Both the position numbers and the translations under genes were made by a program. 64,000 bases of DNA from contig NZ_SIRP01000001.1 in assembly GCF_011634835.1 (NCBI RefSeq), forward strand, positions 1,748,780 to 1,812,779, in the 5' to 3' direction. A model generated the notes under the pieces. That model saw only the letters and a list, made by a program, of their open reading frames with translations, was not told the DNA's origin and ran no database searches. Below are positions 59,592-64,000 of this stretch, in pieces. The DNA is from Isoptericola sp. BMS4. GTDB lineage: Bacteria; Actinomycetota; Actinomycetes; Actinomycetales; Cellulomonadaceae. Each line of letters opens with the position of its first letter. Position 1 is the first letter of the stretch.

Positions 59592-62537
59592 TCAGCCGGT
59601 GGCCGGCAGCGTGAGCGTCGCGTCCGGCCCGGTGGTCAGCACGGGCTCGCCGTCACCGATCGCGCTCCAGACCTCGAGCCGCACGGTGCCGCAGGCGAGG
59701 TCGCCGAGCGACCCGCTCGCGTCGGCCAGCCGCCCGGCCGCGGCGTACGTCTCCGCGCCCGGCACGGGGTCGGTCGCGAAGTAGGCGTACGTCTCGGTGC
59801 GGTCCCAGCTCCCGTCGCCGGTGAGGTCGTACGACACCCGGGCCTGCACGCCCAGGCCCACGGTGGTGCCGGCGTCCACCGGCAGGGCGAACGCCGTCGC
59901 GCCGCCGTCGTACGACGCCGTGACGCCGGTCGCGGTGAACACGGCCGGCTCGTGCGGCGTGCCGTCGTGGTTGGCGCCTCCGGCGCTCGCCAGCCGCACC
60001 GTGCCCGCCGGGCCGGCGTCGGCCGCCAGCGTGCCGTCGCCGCGCACGTGCAGCGCCGGGCCCGCGTCACCGGGATCGGTGCAGGTGCCCGGGTCCCCGC
60101 CGTCACCGTCGCCCGGGTCTCCGCCGCCGTCGCCGGGGCCGCCGCCCGGCGCGCTGCCGCCGTTCCACGTGTGCGCCCCCGTCGTGGCGACCTGACCGGC
60201 CGGGACGGTCAGCGTGGTGCCGTCGGAGAAGGTGACGTCCAGGTCCGACGACGTGACGTTGGAGGCGACGTAGGTGCGGGCGCCGTCGTCGGTGAACACC
60301 GCGGCGAGCGGATGGTCCGCGCGCACGGACGTGTCCACCTCGCCGAGCGCCGCGAGGTTGCGGACCCAGTGGAACGTGTGTGCCCGGGACTCGCCCTCCT
60401 CGGGCGTGTAGGCGCCCGCGGCGCGGAGCCGCGACAGCGCTCCGTCGGCGTCGCCGAGCGCGAGCCGGCTCCACAGGACGTCCTGCCACACGGTGGGCGG
60501 CCCGCCGTTGACCTGCTCCAGGTGCGCGTACATCTCGCGCACCGTGGCCGGGGAGTGCCCCAGGTACAGGTGGGACCCCGTGACCGGCAGGGCGTTGATG
60601 CCCTGGATCATCTCGGGCTCGGCGCTGAACCAGGTGGAGTACGCACCGCCGTCGCCCCAGACCATGCCGACCGTCGGGTGCGCGAAGCCGTCGGGGAACG
60701 TGGAGTCCTCCGCGTCGAACCAGTAGCGCTGGATCGCGGCCGCCTGCGTGGCGTAGATGAACGCCCCGGCGTCGCGCACCTCGGTGTCGCCGGTGGCCTC
60801 GCCCCACTGGACCAGCGCGCCGGCGAAGTTCATGCCCTCCGAGCTGGACTCCTGGTTGTTCCCGGCCCCGAAGGCGCCGTGCCCGCTGGCCCAGTCGTGG
60901 CCGGCGTAGACGTCGAAGTCGCGCAGGTACGGGAAGCGGGTGTCGGTGCGGTCGTAGCCGTTCGCGTCCCGGATCAGCAGGTCCACCATGCCGCCGTACT
61001 CGTCGGCCCAGCCGGGGTCGAAGCGCGCCAGCGTGGCGGCGGCCGCGACGAAGTAGCCGTAGTGGAAGTGGTGGTCGTTGAGCTCGGTGTCGGCGCCGTA
61101 GGAGGCGGGGTAGCCGATGAGGGTGTCCCACCCGTCGTCGTAGGCGAAGATCCCCTCGGTCTCGCCGGGCTCGGCGGTGAACCAGTCCGTCAGGACGTCG
61201 CGGACGGCGGCCAGAGCGGCGTCGCGCTGGCCGGTGCGGCCGAGCTGGTCGGCGATCTCGACGATCCGGGTCGCCCGGCCGAGCGCCTTGCCCGTCCAGT
61301 AGGTGTCGGGGCCCTGCCGGCCGAGCGGGTCGCCGGCCACCTCGTCGAGATAGGTCTCGAGCATGGCTCCGTCGGTGCCCGACGACGTGGCGACGGCGGG
61401 CAGCTCGGTCAGGACGCCGTGGAACGGGGTCGCGGTCGTGAACGAGTCGACGCCGGCGAGCACCGCCATGTCGCCGCGGGCCGAGGTGTACGTCGGCCCG
61501 GCGGGGTCGGCGCTGGAGAGGTAGGCGGACTGGTGCGGATACAGTGCCGCCACGGTGCCGGCGTCCGCGGCGCCGGGCCGCGGCTCGGTGGTGAACGCGT
61601 AGGTGGTGCGCACCTCGCCCGCCGCCTCGTCGTAGACGTAGTCGACCCGGGTGTCGGTGACGGGGGCGCGCGCGGCGTCGGTGTAGGCCGCCGCGAGGGC
61701 GTCGCGGCCCGCCGTGTCGGTGTCGGGCAGGACGGCGAGCGCGAAGCCGCCGTCCGCGCCGAGCGGGGCGGTCCACCGGGTGCCGCTGCCGCTCCAGGTG
61801 CTGCCCGCGGGCGCGACGGCGAGGTAGTCGGCGTCGCCGACCCGCAGGCCGAGCCGGGCGCCGTCGTCGAGCCACACCTGGGCGGGGGCCGTCGTGGTCA
61901 GCTCGGCGTCGCCGCCGGCCGCGTCGAACCACGCGAGCGGCAGCCCGTGGCCGACGGTCGCGCGGAGCGACCGGGTGCCGTCGTCCCACGCCGCGGTGAC
62001 GGTCCAGTCGGACCAGTCGGCGACCTTGACGTCGGGCGCGGTGAGCCCGACGACGCCGGCGTGCACGTCCTCGCCGTAGGGGTAGTGGTACTCCGAGACG
62101 CCCGAGCCGTCGCCGCTGATCGCCGCGGTCGTGGTGTACCCCATGCCGAGGCCCTCACCGTCGGGCAGGTACGACGCGGGGTGGGCGTGCAGGGGTGCGC
62201 TGAAGGCGCAGTCGAACTTCTTGTAGGCCAGGGAGGTCCACCAGTCGTTGGTGGGCAGCGGCTCGTCCGGGGCGTCGGCGGTGAGGAACGCCCGCGGGTC
62301 GGCGGCGAGGGCGTCGCAGCCCTGCGGCGTGGAGCCCACGGAGTCGGTCGTGTAGGAGCCCGAGCCGACCGGGACGGTGTCCGCGGCGGCGGGCGGGGCG
62401 GCGACGGCGACGAGGCCGGCGGTCGCCAGGGTGGCCGCGAGCGCCGCGGCGGCGAGGCGGCCGGCCCGGCGCTGCGGTGCGGGGCGTGGCGGCGAGGATC
62501 GGGTGGTGCGGGGTCTGCGGCTGGGCTGCGGGGTCAC
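59592..62537 (-). CDS. Secreted family 81 endo-beta-1,3-glucanase
   Basis: This ~981-residue protein has a long basic signal peptide (RRAGRLAAAALAATLATAGL then VAVAAPPAAA, cleavage near residue 48), a GH81 catalytic region (~60-750) with LPTNDWWTSLAYKKF, the catalytic Asp region TELNDHHFHYGYFVAAAATL and the catalytic Glu in GAGNNQESSSEGMNFAGALV, then a Gly/Asp linker (~815-845) and a ~135-residue C-terminal module with two Cys that may bind carbohydrate. It should hydrolyse laminarin or fungal/yeast wall beta-1,3-glucan. The GTG at 62537 has an AGGTGAG ribosome site. Promoter and a CebR-like operator lie at 62614-62660. Confidence 0.93.
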   Translation of the reverse strand: MTPQPSRRPRTTRSSPPRPAPQRRAGRLAAAALAATLATAGLVAVAAPPAAADTVPVGSGSYTTDSVGSTPQGCDALAADPRAFLTADAPDEPLPTNDWWTSLAYKKFDCAFSAPLHAHPASYLPDGEGLGMGYTTTAAISGDGSGVSEYHYPYGEDVHAGVVGLTAPDVKVADWSDWTVTAAWDDGTRSLRATVGHGLPLAWFDAAGGDAELTTTAPAQVWLDDGARLGLRVGDADYLAVAPAGSTWSGSGTRWTAPLGADGGFALAVLPDTDTAGRDALAAAYTDAARAPVTDTRVDYVYDEAAGEVRTTYAFTTEPRPGAADAGTVAALYPHQSAYLSSADPAGPTYTSARGDMAVLAGVDSFTTATPFHGVLTELPAVATSSGTDGAMLETYLDEVAGDPLGRQGPDTYWTGKALGRATRIVEIADQLGRTGQRDAALAAVRDVLTDWFTAEPGETEGIFAYDDGWDTLIGYPASYGADTELNDHHFHYGYFVAAAATLARFDPGWADEYGGMVDLLIRDANGYDRTDTRFPYLRDFDVYAGHDWASGHGAFGAGNNQESSSEGMNFAGALVQWGEATGDTEVRDAGAFIYATQAAAIQRYWFDAEDSTFPDGFAHPTVGMVWGDGGAYSTWFSAEPEMIQGINALPVTGSHLYLGHSPATVREMYAHLEQVNGGPPTVWQDVLWSRLALGDADGALSRLRAAGAYTPEEGESRAHTFHWVRNLAALGEVDTSVRADHPLAAVFTDDGARTYVASNVTSSDLDVTFSDGTTLTVPAGQVATTGAHTWNGGSAPGGGPGDGGGDPGDGDGGDPGTCTDPGDAGPALHVRGDGTLAADAGPAGTVRLASAGGANHDGTPHEPAVFTATGVTASYDGGATAFALPVDAGTTVGLGVQARVSYDLTGDGSWDRTETYAYFATDPVPGAETYAAAGRLADASGSLGDLACGTVRLEVWSAIGDGEPVLTTGPDATLTLPATG

Positions 62538-62613
62538 GGGCTCACCTCGTGCTCGTCGCGCGCGGCACCTCGTCGTCCGCGCTCGGTGCCCGGCGGCGGT
62601 GCCGGGCCGCGCT

Positions 62614-62629
62614 GTGGAAGCGCTCCCAC
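62614..62629. promoter_or_regulatory. CebR-like LacI-family operator before GH81
   Basis: The + strand reads GTGGAAGCGCTCCCAC, a palindrome with one mismatched pair. The inner 14-mer differs at one position from the TGGGAGCGCTCCCA box bound by CebR in Streptomyces and Thermobifida. It begins two bases downstream of the -10 box on the minus strand, covering the expected transcription start. A LacI-family repressor would block the promoter until a sugar inducer appears. Confidence 0.7.
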
Positions 62630-62631
62630 GG

Positions 62632-62660
62632 ACGGTACTGACCGCATCCGGTTCCGTCAA
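62632..62660 (-). promoter_or_regulatory. Sigma70-type promoter of the GH81 gene
   Basis: On the minus strand TTGACG (62660-62655) and TACCGT (62637-62632) are separated by exactly 17 bases. This is the clearest two-element promoter in the window and leaves a ~90-nt leader before the GTG. Confidence 0.65.
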
Positions 62661-62727
62661 CGGGAACGTCAAGAGACAGGCAAGGGGCGGGAGGGGTGCG
62701 GTGCGCGCTAGACTGGCGCGCGCTCCG

Positions 62728-62809
62728 GCCGGAGTGGTGAAACAGGCAGCCACGCGGTGTTTAGGTCGCCGTGCCCCAGGGCGTGCGGGTTCGAGTCCCG
62801 CCTCCGGCA
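62728..62809 (+). tRNA. tRNA-Leu (anticodon UAG)
   Basis: The acceptor arm GCCGGAG/CTCCGGC closes an 82-nt molecule with discriminator A at 62809. The anticodon loop TTTAGGT (62760-62766) is flanked by CGGTG/CGCCG, giving anticodon TAG at 62762-62764. The long variable arm of a class II tRNA and the T arm GCGGGTTCGAGTCCCGC are present. CCA is not fully encoded. Confidence 0.93.
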
Positions 62810-62870
62810 CCGTCGTGGCGCGCCGGAGGCGGGACCGCGCCGTCGATCCAGCGCCGTCTGGCCCGCGCCC

Positions 62871-63374
62871 TCAGTCCAGGCCGAGCGCCTTGCGCACACG
62901 GGCGACGTGCCCGGTCGCCTTGACGTTGTACTGCGCCACGGCGACGGTGCCGTCCGGGGCGACGACGACGGTCGAGCGGATCACGCCGACGTACGTCTTG
63001 CCGTAGTTCTTCTTCTCGCCCCAGGCGCCGAACGCCTCCAGCACCGCGTGGTCCGGGTCGGACGCGAGCGGGAACGTCAGGGCGTCCCGCTCGGCGAACC
63101 GCGCGAGCTTGTCGACCCCGTCGGGCGAGACGCCGACGACGGCGTAGCCGGCGCCCTGGAGCGCGGCCAGCGAGTCGCGGAAGTCGCAGGCCTCGGTGGT
63201 GCAGCCCGGCGTCATCGCGGCGGGGTAGAAGTACACGACCACGCCCTTGCGCCCCGGGACGGCGAGCTCCGTCGACAGCGAGAACGTGCCGGTCGTGGTG
63301 CCTCCGGCGGGGTCGGGCAGGACGGCGTCGAGCTGCAGCTCGGGGGCGGTGTCGCCGACGGCGAGACGGGTCAC
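62871..63374 (-). CDS. bcp: Thioredoxin-dependent thiol peroxidase (Bcp/PrxQ)
   Basis: This 167-residue protein has VVVYFYPAAMTPGCTTEACD with the peroxidatic Cys in PGCTTEAC near residue 53 and a resolving Cys five residues on. GVSPDGVDKLARFAERDALT and FPLASDPDHAVLEAFGAWGE are typical of Bcp. It reduces hydroperoxides with electrons from thioredoxin. The GTG at 63374 follows an AAGGAGA ribosome site. It diverges from the GroES-like gene over 109 bases. Confidence 0.94.
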   Translation of the reverse strand: MTRLAVGDTAPELQLDAVLPDPAGGTTTGTFSLSTELAVPGRKGVVVYFYPAAMTPGCTTEACDFRDSLAALQGAGYAVVGVSPDGVDKLARFAERDALTFPLASDPDHAVLEAFGAWGEKKNYGKTYVGVIRSTVVVAPDGTVAVAQYNVKATGHVARVRKALGLD

Positions 63375-63470
63375 GGGGTCTCCTTGGTCTGTCGCAGGTG
63401 CGGTGGGCCGGCGGGCCGACGCGCTCGGCCACGGCCGGGGTGACATGACGAGCGTATGTGCTGCGTCGAC

Positions 63471-63476
63471 TAGCGT
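63471..63476 (+). promoter_or_regulatory. -10 box of the leaderless GroES-like gene
   Basis: TAGCGT sits seven bases before the GTG at 63484. This favours that start over the upstream ATG at 63445 and the internal ATG at 63571. Confidence 0.5.
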
Positions 63477-63483
63477 GGGCACC

Positions 63484-63867
63484 GTGACACCCGCAGCACC
63501 CACCACCGGCCCCAGGTCGTCCGGCACCTCGTCCGGCACCGGCGCGTCGCGGCCGGCCCTGCCGATCCGCATGCTCCACGACCGGCTGCTCGTCGAGCCC
63601 GAGGTGGACTCGGCCGAGCGGCAGTCGACGGCGGGGCTGGTGATCCCCGCGACGGCATCGGGGCCGAAGCGCCTCGCGTGGGCCGTCGTCGTGGCCAAGG
63701 GGGAGCATGTGCGCCAGGTCGCGGTGGGCGACCGTGTCCTCTACGACCCCGAGGACCGCGCGGAGGTGGACCTCGCGGGCACCGACTACGTGCTGCTGCG
63801 CGAGCGCGACGTCCACGGCGTGGCCGAGACCGACCAGGAGTCCGGCACGACCGGCCTGTACCTCTGA
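63484..63867 (+). CDS. GroES-like (Cpn10 family) protein
   Basis: After a ~29-residue Ser/Thr/Gly/Pro-rich N-terminus, this 127-residue protein follows the Cpn10 fold: IRMLHDRLLVEPEVDSAERQ, STAGLVIPA (mobile-loop region), VVAKGEHVRQVAVGDRVLYD and TDYVLLRERDVHGVAE. The N-terminal tail and diverged loop set it apart from housekeeping GroES, and no groEL is in the window. It may be a paralogue with another partner. The last 133 bases (63868-64000) hold no gene; a TAATGT near 63982 may be a -10 box for a gene beyond the edge. Confidence 0.82.
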   Translation: MTPAAPTTGPRSSGTSSGTGASRPALPIRMLHDRLLVEPEVDSAERQSTAGLVIPATASGPKRLAWAVVVAKGEHVRQVAVGDRVLYDPEDRAEVDLAGTDYVLLRERDVHGVAETDQESGTTGLYL

Positions 63868-64000
63868 GCGGATGCGTGCTCCGTGCCGCCTCCGTCGAGG
63901 CTCCGCGGCGCCCGGCCTCGTTGTCGTGCAGGTCACAGGCCCGCCGGCGCCGTACGGTTTCCGAGCACCGCTCCGCTGCTGGTAATGTTTCTCCCCGCCG

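Noticed and set aside
62600..62810. Upstream extension of the GH81 frame to a 1072-residue protein
   Set aside because: It would start inside the tRNA-Leu gene and cross the promoter. The signal peptide and ribosome site fix the start near 62537.

Overview
The window is about 73% GC by eye, densely coded on both strands, with GTG starts, 4-base GTGA/ATGA gene overlaps and many genes that start 5-9 bases after a TANNNT -10 box. Gene content and order (acyl-CoA carboxylase/maf/birA, prfB-ftsEX-smpB-ssrA, pncB-clpS-murI-rph-rdgB) are those of an actinobacterial chromosome. A GH81 beta-1,3-glucanase behind a CebR-like operator, a GlcNAc locus and a Tad pilus locus suggest the Cellulomonas/Cellulosimicrobium/Isoptericola group (Micrococcales). 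That placement is inference. No phage, transposase, CRISPR array or plasmid function was seen, and no gap between genes exceeds 300 bases.

Layout. 1-3.1 kb: the 3' end of a flavoprotein reductase, a kinase-fold protein, a DHFR-family gene broken by a 23-bp tandem duplication, and a Nudix hydrolase. 3.2-14 kb: the biotin-dependent acyl-CoA carboxylase region (alpha chain, Maf, epsilon, beta, BirA), interrupted by an AEC transporter, a DUF885 peptidase and glycerate kinase. 14-21.6 kb: a class III nucleotidyl cyclase, an SRAP protein, Bcr/CflA efflux, an LCP ligase, the divergent LysG/LysE pair and an aminotransferase. 21.7-26 kb: a compact Tad (Flp pilus) operon. 26-33 kb: a glycolipid-binding-like protein, an ankyrin protein, prfB-ftsE-ftsX-M23 peptidase-smpB and ssrA. 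33-39.5 kb: GlcNAc use (cytosolic GH20 hexosaminidase, ROK repressor, ROK kinase, nagB) with a DUF4349 lipoprotein. 39.6-43.2 kb: DUF3039 plus a DEVH helicase, then an AAA/DUF4143 gene that looks recently acquired. 43.2-49.6 kb: pncB, clpS, DUF2017, murI, an Rv1339-type phosphodiesterase, DUF3054, rdgB and rph, nearly the order known in Mycobacterium. 49.6-56.6 kb: a LytS/LytTR two-component system with two different sodium:solute symporters facing each other across one control region. 56.7-64 kb: ABC-F, a DUF4916 Nudix protein, thioredoxin, GH81, tRNA-Leu(UAG), a Bcp peroxiredoxin and a GroES-like protein.

Most notable signals. (1) Three direct repeats at exactly 21-bp period (54351-54400) match the LytTR half-site consensus and lie between the two divergent symporter operons, one of which encodes the LytTR regulator. 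(2) A -35/-10 promoter with a CebR-like palindrome at its start point precedes GH81. (3) Long near-perfect intergenic hairpins with 18-32 nt arms occur at six or more places; arm sequence differs from place to place, and at least one lies between two diverging genes where a terminator is not expected. (4) An exact tandem duplication disables the DHFR-family gene. (5) A cyclase, an Rv1339-like phosphodiesterase and a CRP-type GTGA-N6-TCAC site suggest a cAMP circuit.
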